Assembly: GCF_040362765.1 (NCBI RefSeq)
Contig: NZ_BAABWK010000001.1
Span: forward strand, 1,651,501 to 1,715,500
Origin: Pyruvatibacter sp. HU-CL02332
Lineage (GTDB): Bacteria; Pseudomonadota; Alphaproteobacteria; CGMCC-115125
Direction: 5' to 3'
DNA: 64,000 bases
Shown: positions 1 through 8,541 of the stretch, piece after piece
Numbering within the stretch: position 1 is the first letter of the stretch
Layout: each line of letters begins with the position of its first letter
Made by a program: the position numbers and the translations under genes
The notes under the pieces: model-generated
What the model saw: only the letters and a program-made list of their open reading frames with translations
The model's database searches: none
Told to the model about the DNA's origin: nothing

Positions 1-441
1 TGCGAACCGTTTCTCAATGGTGTTGCCAAGACCCTGGCCGCCATTGAAGAACAAGAGCTGCCCAACATCCGCCTGCACCATGGGGATGCCCGCGACGTGC
101 TGGACGCGCTCAAGCCCGATACGCTGGACCGGGTCTATCTGCTCTATCCAGATCCTTGGCCCAAATCGCGCCAGAACAAGCGGCGCTTCGTCGGCGGTGA
201 CACGCTCACAAGCCTCGCCCGCGTGATCCGCCCCGGCAAGATCCTGCAGGTCGCAAGCGACATCCCCGACTACATCCAGTGGACCCTGCGCGAAATTGCC
301 GACAACGGGCAATTCACCCAGACCGCTCAAAGCCTGGCGGACCACGACACGCCACCCCCCGGCTGGCCCGGCACCCGCTACGAGGCCAAAGCCATCCGCG
401 AAGGCCGCACGCCCTGCTATCTGGAGTTTGAGCGGCTATAA
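1..441 (+). CDS. trmB: tRNA (guanine-N7-)-methyltransferase TrmB, 5' truncated by window edge
   Basis: The reading frame is open from base 1 and stops at 439-441, so only the C-terminal 146 residues are present. The first visible residues, CEPFLNGVAK, and the later YPDPWPKSRQNKRRF block are hallmarks of TrmB, which transfers a methyl group from SAM to N7 of G46 in the tRNA variable loop. The SAM-binding N-terminus lies outside the window. The stop codon overlaps a short palindrome (438-452). The identity is secure from the motifs; the start cannot be given. Confidence 0.93.
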   Translation, partial: CEPFLNGVAKTLAAIEEQELPNIRLHHGDARDVLDALKPDTLDRVYLLYPDPWPKSRQNKRRFVGGDTLTSLARVIRPGKILQVASDIPDYIQWTLREIADNGQFTQTAQSLADHDTPPPGWPGTRYEAKAIREGRTPCYLEFERL

Positions 442-452
442 CCTCAGGTTAT
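438..452. promoter_or_regulatory. Perfect palindrome over the trmB stop, possible operator
   Basis: ATAACCT and AGGTTAT are 7-base arms around a single C. The symmetry is exact and operator-like. It sits about 85 bases upstream of the next start codon (537), so it could control that gene, or simply be the first hairpin of its leader. No binding protein can be assigned. Confidence 0.35.
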
Positions 453-454
453 GT

Positions 455-516
455 GCGTTATCTCCAAATGCCATTTCTTCAATCCGTCGGCAGTCCCTAG
501 CTACAGGGCATAACGC
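455..516 (+). other. Structured leader upstream of the gene at 537
   Basis: GCGTTAT (455-461) and ATAACGC (510-516) are perfectly complementary and enclose an inner CCCT/AGGG hairpin (495-508). The helix ends 6 bases before the Shine-Dalgarno region (522-533), so folding could influence translation of the following gene. This is only a sequence-level pairing; no known riboswitch motif was recognised. Confidence 0.3.
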
Positions 517-536
517 TCTGGAGGCAGGAGGGATTC

Positions 537-1010
537 ATGGCATCCACTCAAGAAGAAAAGACCATCACGTTTTACAAGCGCGTCAACGGCACGACCGGAC
601 CGATCGCGCTGACCCGTGCCCATTGGCTGACCCGTCGCATCGCGCGGTTCCTGGCAGCCTTCACCTGGCGAAAGAAGAATGGCTCCCCGCAGGACACCGT
701 GGCAGCCATGGCTAAGGAGTGGCGGCGGCTGTTTGGTCTGGAGCGGTTCTGGAAAATCGACCGGGTGGAGGACGAGACCGCCTACGCGGAAATTCATTTC
801 CCCTGTTCGCTGGAAGGCACAGGCGATGTGGCTGCATGCCACCGGCTGATGGAGTATGACCGCGCGTTGTTGAAAAAGATGGGTGGTGACTTGATCGTGC
901 TGGAAAGCCGGGCTGACCCGCGCGTCAAAGGCTGCTGCAAGGTCGCCATCAGAAAGCATGGAGATGCCCGCACCGATCTTGTGCCTGCCCATGAGACGGC
1001 GGCCTCCTGA
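537..1010 (+). CDS. Uncharacterised protein with conserved-looking Cys/His pattern (157 aa)
   Basis: The start ATG follows a good GGCAGGAGGG ribosome site. The product is soluble, with no signal peptide or membrane segment. A basic N-terminal half (RRIARF, WRKK) is followed by HFPC90, C101HRLMEYD and C133-C134 within a segment reading KGCCKVAIR. This Cys arrangement faintly recalls the L-2-amino-thiazoline-4-carboxylic acid hydrolase/V4R-like group of small proteins, but I cannot assign it. It stands alone between trmB and a LysR gene on the same strand. Coding is supported by the ribosome site and composition; function is unknown. Confidence 0.7.
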   Translation: MASTQEEKTITFYKRVNGTTGPIALTRAHWLTRRIARFLAAFTWRKKNGSPQDTVAAMAKEWRRLFGLERFWKIDRVEDETAYAEIHFPCSLEGTGDVAACHRLMEYDRALLKKMGGDLIVLESRADPRVKGCCKVAIRKHGDARTDLVPAHETAAS

Positions 1011-1054
1011 ACAACAGTCTGGATATTCCCGGCCATGCGGCGGACACTTGCTCA

Positions 1055-1963
1055 ATGATCCGACTGGACCGAAAACATCTCGCACTGGTGTGTGCCATTG
1101 CCCGCGAGGGCACTATGACCGCTGCCGCAAATGCGCTCGCCGTCTCGCAACCTGCCCTCAGCAAGCAGCTGACGCAGCTGGAGGAGATGCTCGGCACGCC
1201 CCTGTTTGAGCGCACCGGCAAGAGCACATCCACCGGCCAGACGACAATGCGCCTGACCCGTCCCGGCCGCGCGTTCGAACAACGTGCCCGCAGCTTGCTG
1301 GAAGAGTTTCAGGCCTTCGAGACCACGCTCAATACCCGGGTGGGCGGCGCATCGGGCCGCCTGCGCATTGCCACGGACGTCATTCACAACGATGCAGCCC
1401 TTGCCCGCGCCATGCGTGCCTTTGCCAGCGACCACCCCGGCATCGAACTTGATGCAGGCCCCGAAATCGCGCCTCTGGATGCGCTGACGGCGGAGAAGGT
1501 GGACGTGGCCATCGTCGGTGAGGCGCCGACACTGTCCGGCGTCGCGTACACCCAGCTGGAGCCCGATGAGCTGGTAGCGGTCATGCGCGCAGACCATGGC
1601 CTGGCCGCAAAGGCACATGTCGCGCCTGACGACCTCGAAGGTCAGGAAGTCATCTATCACCTGGAACTCGAACGCTCGATCCTCCACAGACGGTATCTCA
1701 AGCCCGCGGGCATCCGCATCGCGGGCTTCCATCGCATCGAGAGCCCCGCAGGCATCCTGGCGGCCGTGGCAGATAGTGACGCCGTCAGTGTGTTGCCAAG
1801 GCGGGTGGCAGCAGCCTCGCCCCAGGCCGCGTCGCTGGCGCTGCGGCCCATTGGGGAGGACGGATACTGGTTCCACTGGCATGCAGCCCGCCGGCGGACC
1901 GATAGCCGGGCGGAGATCGCGAGTCTGATTGCCCGGCTGGCAGCTTCGGGTGCGGCCGGTTAG
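1055..1963 (+). CDS. LysR-family transcriptional regulator
   Basis: A 302-residue protein of normal LysR length. The N-terminal winged helix-turn-helix occupies about residues 5-65, with the TAAANALAVSQPALSKQL segment (about 22-39) as the recognition region. The rest is a periplasmic-binding-like effector domain beginning near GRLRIATDVI. It resembles the MetR-like branch in its N-terminus, but the effector cannot be read from the sequence. No divergent partner gene is present (the upstream gene is on the same strand), so the target is not obvious. The ATG lies 44 bases after the previous stop and has only a weak ribosome site. Confidence 0.9.
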   Translation: MIRLDRKHLALVCAIAREGTMTAAANALAVSQPALSKQLTQLEEMLGTPLFERTGKSTSTGQTTMRLTRPGRAFEQRARSLLEEFQAFETTLNTRVGGASGRLRIATDVIHNDAALARAMRAFASDHPGIELDAGPEIAPLDALTAEKVDVAIVGEAPTLSGVAYTQLEPDELVAVMRADHGLAAKAHVAPDDLEGQEVIYHLELERSILHRRYLKPAGIRIAGFHRIESPAGILAAVADSDAVSVLPRRVAAASPQAASLALRPIGEDGYWFHWHAARRRTDSRAEIASLIARLAASGAAG

Positions 1964-2098
1964 GCCGGCGGGATATGCGTTAAAATCCGCTTCAAGACAG
2001 CCCTTTGCAAATTCCAGCCGTTGGGCGTATGGTCCGCCCAAGTTGAGACCCCGGTTATTTTGCTAACTTGGCAGAATGACTGCGACGGTAGGTTCATG

Positions 2099-2123
2099 GG
2101 GGCGCTTCGGCAGCCCCTTTTTT
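2099..2123 (+). terminator. Hairpin plus T6 just before rimP: attenuator or terminator
   Basis: GGGGC-GC, a TTCG tetraloop, GC-A-GCCCC (one bulged A), then six T residues at 2118-2123. It has the form of an intrinsic terminator. It ends only 19 bases before the chosen rimP start (2143), so it probably acts in the leader of the rimP-nusA-infB operon, as an attenuator, rather than ending the LysR gene 135 bases upstream. Attenuators in rimP leaders are known in other proteobacteria. Confidence 0.6.
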
Positions 2124-2142
2124 GTTTCTGGAGACAACGTTT

Positions 2143-2730
2143 TTGAGCCTGAAGGCCAAGACACCCGCGGAAGAACGCATCGAAGGCATCATCGCCCCTC
2201 TCGTTGAGAGCCTGGGCTATGAAATCGTGCGCATTCGCGTCATCGGCTCCGGTACACCGACCTTGCAGATCATGGCGGAAAAGGCCGACGGCACCATGCC
2301 GATTGAAGGCTGCGAGGAAGTCTCCCGCGCCGTTTCAGCGGCTTTGGACGTGGATGACCCGATTTCCGGCAAATACACGCTGGAAGTGTCGTCCGCCGGA
2401 ATTGACCGCCCGCTGACCCGCGAGAAGGACTTTGAGACTTGGGCAGGACATCTCGCCAAGGTCGAGCTGCAGGTGCCGATTGATGGCCGCAAACGCTTTC
2501 GCGGCCTGCTGGACGGGTTTGCGACAGACGAAAACGAAATCCGCATTGCGGTTGAGATTGAAGGTTTTTCCGAACCACAGGTCGTGGGCCTGCCGTTCGG
2601 CGATGTGCATGACGCAAAGCTGGTGCTGACCGACGCGCTCATCAAACAAAGTCAGAAATCGGGAGGGGCATCACCAAAACCGTCTGCCCCCACCGAACTT
2701 GAAACACTAGAAGAAGACATCACGGAGTAA
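2143..2730 (+). CDS. rimP: Ribosome maturation factor RimP
   Basis: RimP binds the 30S subunit and assists late 16S/S12-region assembly. The 195-residue product shows the family start (ERIEGIIAPLVESLGYEIVRIRV), the central VSSAGIDRPL signature near residue 88, and a C-terminal Sm-like barrel. I place the start at TTG 2143, preceded by GGAGA at proper spacing; an in-frame TTG at 2122 lies inside the T-tract of the upstream hairpin and is unlikely. It is followed after 6 bases by nusA, the usual first pair of this operon. The Lys/Ser/Pro-containing tail after residue 170 is not conserved in the family. Confidence 0.93.
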   Translation: MSLKAKTPAEERIEGIIAPLVESLGYEIVRIRVIGSGTPTLQIMAEKADGTMPIEGCEEVSRAVSAALDVDDPISGKYTLEVSSAGIDRPLTREKDFETWAGHLAKVELQVPIDGRKRFRGLLDGFATDENEIRIAVEIEGFSEPQVVGLPFGDVHDAKLVLTDALIKQSQKSGGASPKPSAPTELETLEEDITE

Positions 2731-2736
2731 GTTTCC

Positions 2737-4380
2737 ATGGCACAGGCTATTAGCGCCAACCGGCTCGAGCTTCTGCAGATTGCTGACGCGGTCGCCCGCG
2801 AAAAGTCCATCGACAAGGCAATCGTCATCGAGGCGCTGGAAGACGCAATCCAGAAGGCCGCCCGCTCTCGCTACGGCGCGGAAAATGAAATCCGCGCGCA
2901 GATCGATCCCAAGACCGGTGAGATCAAACTCAACCGGCTGCAGGAAGTGGTCGAGGAAGTTGAGAATGATGCGACCGAACTCTCTTTGGAAGAAGCCCGT
3001 GTCCGCAACCCGGCCGCTGTGGTTGGCGACTTTCTGACCGAGCCGCTGCCACCCATCGATTTTGGCCGCATTGCCGCCCAGACCGCCAAGCAGGTGATTG
3101 TGCAGAAGGTCCGCGACGCTGAGCGCGACCGTCAGTTTGATGAATACAAGGATCGCGTCGGCGAGATCATTCATGGTCTGGTCAAGCGTGTGGAATATGG
3201 CCACGTCATCGTCGACATGGGCCGTGCCGAAGCCATTGTGCGCCGTGACGAGCAGATCCCGCGCGAAGCCTTCCGCACCGGCGACCGCATCCGCGCCTAT
3301 GTGTTTGATGTGCGCCGCGAGCAGCGTGGCCCGCAGATCTTCCTGTCGCGCACGCATCCCCAGTTCATGGCGAAGCTGTTTGAACAGGAAGTGCCCGAAA
3401 TCTACGACGGCATCATCGAAATCCGCTCTGTGGCGCGTGATCCCGGCAGCCGTGCCAAGATCGCCGTCATCTCGAATGACGGCTCCATTGATCCTGTCGG
3501 TGCCTGCGTTGGTATGCGCGGCAGCCGTGTGCAGGCCGTTGTGAACGAGCTGCAGGGCGAAAAGATCGACATCATCCAGTGGTCGCCAGACCCCGCGACC
3601 TTCATCGTAAACGGCCTTGCCCCTGCTGAAGTGGTGAAGGTGGTGCTCGACGAAGACGCAGAGCGCATTGAAGTCGTTGTGCCTGACGATCAGTTGTCGC
3701 TGGCCATTGGCCGCCGTGGCCAGAATGTGCGTCTTGCCTCACAGCTGTCCGGCTGGACCATCGACATTCTGACCGAAGCTGAAGAAAGCGAACGCCGCCA
3801 GGCTGAATTCGCTGAACGCTCCAAGCTCTTTGAAGAAGCGCTGGATGTGGACGAAGTGATTGCCCAGCTGCTGGCCTCTGAAGGCTTCGCAACGGTCGAA
3901 GAAATCGCTTACGTTGAATCTGAAGAAGTCTCCGACATCGAAGGCTTTGATGAGGACACGGCTGCGGAAATTCAGGCCCGTGCAACCGAGTATCTTGAAA
4001 AGCTCGATGCCGCCCGCGATGCCAAGCGCAAGGAGCTGGGCGTTGAGGATGAAGTCGGTGAAGTGCCGGGCATCACATCAGCCATGATGGTGTCCCTGGG
4101 CGAGAACGACGTGAAGAACGTTGAAGATCTTGCCGGCTGCGCCACCGACGACCTGACGGGCTACTACGAGAGCGTTGAAGGCGAACGCCGCCGTGAGCCG
4201 GGCTTCCTGGACGGACATGATGTGTCCCCGCAGGAAGCAGAAGAGATTATTATGGCCGCCCGCGTAAAAGCAGGCTGGATCACCGAAGAAGACCTCGAAG
4301 CCATGCGGGCCGAAGCAGAAGCTGCTGAAGCCGGTGAAGAGGGCGAAGAAGGTGAAGCAGAAGAGGTGCCTGCTGAGTGA
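2737..4380 (+). CDS. nusA: Transcription termination/antitermination factor NusA
   Basis: NusA binds RNA polymerase and nascent RNA and modulates pausing, termination and antitermination. In the 547 residues: N-terminal polymerase-binding domain (1-130), S1 domain (about 140-205), KH1 with GMRGSR (259-264), KH2 with GRRGQN (325-330), then two C-terminal helix-hairpin-helix/acidic repeats (about 365-430 and 440-530), the second ending in a Glu/Gly-rich tail. Two C-terminal repeats are seen in E. coli and alphaproteobacterial NusA. The stop overlaps the start of the YlxR gene, indicating translational coupling within the rimP-pnp operon. Confidence 0.98.
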   Translation: MAQAISANRLELLQIADAVAREKSIDKAIVIEALEDAIQKAARSRYGAENEIRAQIDPKTGEIKLNRLQEVVEEVENDATELSLEEARVRNPAAVVGDFLTEPLPPIDFGRIAAQTAKQVIVQKVRDAERDRQFDEYKDRVGEIIHGLVKRVEYGHVIVDMGRAEAIVRRDEQIPREAFRTGDRIRAYVFDVRREQRGPQIFLSRTHPQFMAKLFEQEVPEIYDGIIEIRSVARDPGSRAKIAVISNDGSIDPVGACVGMRGSRVQAVVNELQGEKIDIIQWSPDPATFIVNGLAPAEVVKVVLDEDAERIEVVVPDDQLSLAIGRRGQNVRLASQLSGWTIDILTEAEESERRQAEFAERSKLFEEALDVDEVIAQLLASEGFATVEEIAYVESEEVSDIEGFDEDTAAEIQARATEYLEKLDAARDAKRKELGVEDEVGEVPGITSAMMVSLGENDVKNVEDLAGCATDDLTGYYESVEGERRREPGFLDGHDVSPQEAEEIIMAARVKAGWITEEDLEAMRAEAEAAEAGEEGEEGEAEEVPAE

Positions 4381-5117
4381 TGAGCCAGGCACCAGTGGGG
4401 GAGCCTTCGGCGGAAACGTCTGAAACGCCCTCGCCTGAAAAGGGATCTGGCCGCAAGAAAACCCCGGAACGCCGCTGCATTGTCAGCGGTGAGACGGGGA
4501 CAACGGCCACGCTGGTGCGGTTTGCCATCGGGCCTGACGATCAGGTGGTGCCGGATATCGAGGGCAAATTGCCCGGACGCGGTATCTGGGTGACCTCAAA
4601 CCGCGATGCGGTGGAAAAAGCGGCCCAAAAGGGCCTTTTTGCCCGTGCCGCGAAACAAAATGCCAAGGCCCCCGCTGATCTGGCAGATCAGGTGGAAGCG
4701 GGGCTGAGGCGGCGGGTTCTGGCGTTGCTGGGGCTCGCGCGCAAGGCAGGCCAGGTGATGGCAGGCCATGCAAAGGTTGAAGAAGCGGCCATGAAGGCCC
4801 AAGTGGTGGCGCTGTTTTTGGCGTCCGACGCGGGCAAGGAAGGCCAGAAGAATGCGAAGGCCATTGCGGCCGGCGTCGATGCTCCGATTGTGGCTGAATT
4901 TTCGGCAGAACAATTGGGTTTGGCATTGGGGCGGCCAAATGTGGTACATGCTGCCCTGACTGCAAGCGGCGCTGCCTCAAAAGGGCGAGCGCGGCACATG
5001 GAGGCACCAGAAGTACACGCGGGCGACTTGGCCCGAAATGTACTGCCTGCCGACAAGCTCTCCGGCCTCATTATGTGTGAGGTTGGACGGTTGCAGGGGT
5101 TCCAGGGCGGAGCTTGA
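4377..5117 (+). CDS. YlxR (DUF448) RNA-binding protein with L7Ae-like C-terminal domain
   Basis: A 246-residue two-domain protein. The YlxR domain lies at about 30-100, with RRCIVSG and the GRGIWV signature. It is followed by an L7Ae/L30e-like segment beginning ALLGLARKAGQVMAG (about 122-215) and a charged tail. YlxR proteins are nucleoid- or RNA-associated factors encoded between nusA and infB; fusion to an L7Ae-like domain is common in alphaproteobacteria. The GTG at 4377 overlaps the nusA stop (GTGA); an in-frame ATG at 4380 is an equally possible start. The AAGAGG at 4361 serves either. Confidence 0.9.
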   Translation: MMSQAPVGEPSAETSETPSPEKGSGRKKTPERRCIVSGETGTTATLVRFAIGPDDQVVPDIEGKLPGRGIWVTSNRDAVEKAAQKGLFARAAKQNAKAPADLADQVEAGLRRRVLALLGLARKAGQVMAGHAKVEEAAMKAQVVALFLASDAGKEGQKNAKAIAAGVDAPIVAEFSAEQLGLALGRPNVVHAALTASGAASKGRARHMEAPEVHAGDLARNVLPADKLSGLIMCEVGRLQGFQGGA

Positions 5118-5242
5118 GTGGGGGGTGGCCCCCGTTGCGGGGTTGGCGCGTGATTTGCGGCCAGCCGGACTGACAGGTTTTTTGAAACCCTGTAGCGGCA
5201 TAATCAGCCGGCTTTGCAGGGTTTGGTAGTTGAAGGGGTCTC

Positions 5243-8086
5243 ATGAGCGAGACAAAGGACACAGACGCACAAGACGGCGAAACCGGCGGCACAGGTGCCA
5301 CCCGGACACCGCGTGCGTCCGGCGGCAAGCTGACACTCGGCCGGACGGTTGAGACAGGTCATGTGCGGCAGAACTTCTCCCACGGTCGCTCCAAGGCGGT
5401 TCTGGTTGAGAAGAAGCGTCGCCGTGTGGCGCCCAAGGACAAGGCGGAAGCCCCTGCAGCAAAGAAAGCTGAAGCAGCAGCACCTGCCGCTGAAGCCAAG
5501 CCAGCTGCCGCAAAGGCGCCCGCGCCTGCAGCACCGGTCGCTGAAGCGCCTGCGCCAGCCGCAGAAGCAAAGCCTGCTGCAGCCAAAGCAGCGCCAGCCG
5601 CTGAAGCTAAGGCTGAAGCGACACCCGCCGCTGAGCCAGCTGCAAAGCCTGCTGCCAAAACAGCGACAAAAACCGCTGCCAAGACAACAACCAAGACAGC
5701 TGCAAAAACGGCCACCAAGACGGCGGCCAAAAAAGCAGCGCCCGCCGCTGATGCCGGCAAGCCTGCCCGCGCGTCTCGCCCTGAGCGTGATGCCCGCGCC
5801 CGCGGCAACATGGTGCTGCGCACCCTGACGGAAGAAGAAAAAGGCGCCCGCGGTCGCGCGCTCATTGAAGCGCGTGAGCGCGAAAAGCTTGAGCGCCAGA
5901 AGGCCATTGAAGACGCCGAGAAGCGCAAGATTGCTGAAGAGGCTGCGCGCGTTGCAGCCATCGAAGAAGCAGCTCGCCTCGCCAAGGAAGAAGAAATTGC
6001 GCGCCGTGAGGCAGAAGCCAAGGCAAAAGCCGATAAGGCTGCAGCCCTGCTTGCCAAGGAAGAAGCCGAAGCTGATGGCACGCCTGCCCAGGTTCTGCCT
6101 GGCGAGCCGAAGCCTGGCGCCAAGGCCATTCCAACACCCGTTGCGAAGAAGCGCGAAGACGAAAACAAGCCTGCACCCAAGCGCACGACCGGCAATGAAC
6201 GCCGTCGTGGTCGCCTGACCATTTCAAACGCTCTGGACGACGAACCGCGCCAGCGGTCTCTCGCCGCCATGCGTCGCCGCCAGCAGCGCGAAAAGCGCGC
6301 CCGCGGTGGCAAGCAGGAGCAGGTGAAGGTCCATCGCGAAGTGACCATTCCTGACACCATCAGTGTGCAGGAACTTGCCGCGCGTATGACCGAACGTGCC
6401 GTGGACGTGATCAAGCTGCTGATGGCCCAGGGCCAGATGCTGCAGATCAACGATGTGATCGACGCGGATACTGCACAGCTCATCGCCGAAGAAATGGGCC
6501 ACACGGTCAAGCGTGTGTCTGAATCCGACGTGGAAGAAGGCCTCACAGGTGAGGTGGACGACGAAGCGGATCTGCAGCCACGTGCGCCGGTCGTGACCGT
6601 CATGGGCCACGTTGACCACGGCAAGACATCGCTTCTCGATGCTCTGCGTCAGACCGATGTTGCAGCCGGTGAAGCCGGTGGCATCACCCAGCATATTGGT
6701 GCCTATCAGGTGCGTATGCCTGCCGGTCAGCGCATTACCTTCCTTGATACGCCGGGCCACGCCGCCTTTACCACCATGCGTGCGCGTGGTGCTCAGGCAA
6801 CGGATATCGTGGTGCTTGTTGTGGCTGGTGATGACGGTGTGATGCCGCAGACCATCGAAGCCATCAACCACGCCAAGGCTGCAGAAGTGCCGCTGATCAT
6901 TGCCATCAACAAGATGGACAAGCCCGACATCGACCCCAATCGCGTGCGCACGGATTTGCTGCAGCATGAAGTGATTGTGGAAAGCATGTCTGGTGATGTG
7001 CAGGAAGTGGAAGTCTCCGCCACGGCGAAGATGAACCTCGACAAGCTCGAAGAAGCCATTTTGCTGCAGTCCGAACTCCTTGAACTCAAGGCCAACCCGG
7101 ATCGCGCTGCAGACGGCCTCGTCATTGAAGCCCAGCTGGACAAGGGCCGGGGTCCTGTGGCGACGGTTCTTGTTCAGCGCGGCACGTTGCGCCTGGGCGA
7201 TGTTCTGGTTGCCGGCGGCGAATGGGGCAAGGTTCGTGCACTGATCAATGATCGTGGCGAGCAGGTCAGCGAAGCCGGTCCGTCCGAGCCTGTTGAGGTG
7301 CTCGGCCTTGGCGGCACACCGGAAGCTGGCGACATGATTTCCGTTGTGGAAGACGAATCCCGTGCCCGCGAAATTACCGAGTATCGCCAGCGCGTCCAGC
7401 GCGACAAGCGTGCGGCAGGCTCTGCCCGCGGCTCGCTGGAGCAGATGTTCACGCAGCTGCAGGAAAGCGACAAGAAGGAAGTGCCGCTCGTCGTCAAGGG
7501 TGACGTGCAGGGCTCAGTGGAAGCCATCGTCGGCACCCTCGATAAGACGGGTACGGACGATATCATGGCGCGCGTACTTCATGCAGGCGTTGGCGGCATC
7601 ACCGAAAGTGATGTGACGCTGGCGGCAGCCTCTGGTGCCGCGATTCTCGGCTTCAACGTACGTGCCAATGCACCGGCCCGTGATGCGGCCCGTCAGCAGG
7701 GTGTGGATATCCGCTACTACGCGGTGATCTATGACCTCATCGACGACGTGAAGGCTGCCATGGCCGGCGTGCTTGGACCGGAACTTCGTGAGGCGTTCCT
7801 CGGCAACGCGGAAATCCTCGAAGTCTTCAATGTGTCGAAGGTCGGCAAGGTTGCCGGGTGTCGCATTACCGAAGGCACGGTCAAGCGTGGCTCGAAAGTG
7901 CGTTTGCTGCGTGATGACGTCGTGATCCACGAAGGCACATTGTCCACCCTCCAGCGCTTCAAGGACGAAGTGAAGGAAGTGGGCAACGGCCAGGAATGTG
8001 GCATGTCGTTCGAAAACTATCAGGACATCCGCAAGGGTGACGTGATCGAGTGCTTCGACGTGACGGAAGTGGAGCGGGTGATTTAA
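5243..8086 (+). CDS. infB: Translation initiation factor IF-2
   Basis: IF-2 is the GTPase that brings initiator tRNA to the 30S subunit and promotes subunit joining. The 947-residue protein has an N-terminal IF2 segment, a low-complexity Ala/Lys/Thr/Pro-rich region (about 60-190, with KTA-type repeats), a charged coiled-coil-like helix (about 200-285), then the G domain: G1 GHVDHGKT (455-462), G3 DTPGH (502-506), G4 NKMD (556-559), followed by domains II-IV ending in the fMet-tRNA-binding barrel. ATG 5243 is preceded by GAAGGGG. A 125-base spacer separates it from the YlxR gene. rbfA follows after 38 bases. Confidence 0.98.
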   Translation: MSETKDTDAQDGETGGTGATRTPRASGGKLTLGRTVETGHVRQNFSHGRSKAVLVEKKRRRVAPKDKAEAPAAKKAEAAAPAAEAKPAAAKAPAPAAPVAEAPAPAAEAKPAAAKAAPAAEAKAEATPAAEPAAKPAAKTATKTAAKTTTKTAAKTATKTAAKKAAPAADAGKPARASRPERDARARGNMVLRTLTEEEKGARGRALIEAREREKLERQKAIEDAEKRKIAEEAARVAAIEEAARLAKEEEIARREAEAKAKADKAAALLAKEEAEADGTPAQVLPGEPKPGAKAIPTPVAKKREDENKPAPKRTTGNERRRGRLTISNALDDEPRQRSLAAMRRRQQREKRARGGKQEQVKVHREVTIPDTISVQELAARMTERAVDVIKLLMAQGQMLQINDVIDADTAQLIAEEMGHTVKRVSESDVEEGLTGEVDDEADLQPRAPVVTVMGHVDHGKTSLLDALRQTDVAAGEAGGITQHIGAYQVRMPAGQRITFLDTPGHAAFTTMRARGAQATDIVVLVVAGDDGVMPQTIEAINHAKAAEVPLIIAINKMDKPDIDPNRVRTDLLQHEVIVESMSGDVQEVEVSATAKMNLDKLEEAILLQSELLELKANPDRAADGLVIEAQLDKGRGPVATVLVQRGTLRLGDVLVAGGEWGKVRALINDRGEQVSEAGPSEPVEVLGLGGTPEAGDMISVVEDESRAREITEYRQRVQRDKRAAGSARGSLEQMFTQLQESDKKEVPLVVKGDVQGSVEAIVGTLDKTGTDDIMARVLHAGVGGITESDVTLAAASGAAILGFNVRANAPARDAARQQGVDIRYYAVIYDLIDDVKAAMAGVLGPELREAFLGNAEILEVFNVSKVGKVAGCRITEGTVKRGSKVRLLRDDVVIHEGTLSTLQRFKDEVKEVGNGQECGMSFENYQDIRKGDVIECFDVTEVERVI

Positions 8087-8124
8087 GCGCCTCGCTTGTT
8101 CTTGCCCTTAGGTCCGGATAGCTC

Positions 8125-8538
8125 ATGAGCAGATCAGATCATGTGTCCAACGCCAGCAGGCGTGGGCCATCGCAACGGCAGTTGCGGGTGGGTGAACTCA
8201 TTCGCCATGTGCTCAGTGAATTGCTGGCGCGCGGCGAAGTACACGACCCGGTGCTTGAATCGACCATTGTGACCGTCACCGAAGTGCGGGCCTCCAACGA
8301 CCTGCGCAATGCGAGCGTCGCCATCGAGCCGCTGGGCGGTGTGGGCGAACAGGAAGTGCTCGAAGCCCTAAAGCGCAACCGCAAATATCTGCGCGGTGAG
8401 CTTGGCAAGCGGATGACCACCAAGTTCACACCCGATCTGACCTTCGAAATCGACAAAAGCTTTGCCGAAGGTGCCCGTATTGACGGAATCTTGCGGTCAG
8501 CGGATGTGGCACGCGACATCGAAGAAGACGAGAAATAG
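8125..8538 (+). CDS. rbfA: 30S ribosome-binding factor RbfA
   Basis: RbfA assists processing and maturation of the 5' end of 16S rRNA during cold-sensitive 30S assembly. The 137 residues form one KH-like domain with the family features RQLRVGELIRHVLSELL near the N-terminus, VTVTEVRASNDLRNASV in the middle and a closing TPDLTFEIDKSFAEGARID helix-strand. The length is normal. It lies between infB and truB, 3 bases before truB, which is the standard order. Confidence 0.96.
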   Translation: MSRSDHVSNASRRGPSQRQLRVGELIRHVLSELLARGEVHDPVLESTIVTVTEVRASNDLRNASVAIEPLGGVGEQEVLEALKRNRKYLRGELGKRMTTKFTPDLTFEIDKSFAEGARIDGILRSADVARDIEEDEK

Positions 8539-8541
8539 CCC

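Noticed and set aside
2122-2142. Upstream in-frame TTG start for rimP
   Set aside because: It lies in the T-tract of the leader hairpin and has no ribosome site; TTG 2143 has GGAGA at proper distance.
5359-6624. 421-codon open frame antisense to infB
   Set aside because: It results from the Ala/Lys/Thr-rich codon use of IF-2 read backwards; the product is low-complexity, with no domain or ribosome site.
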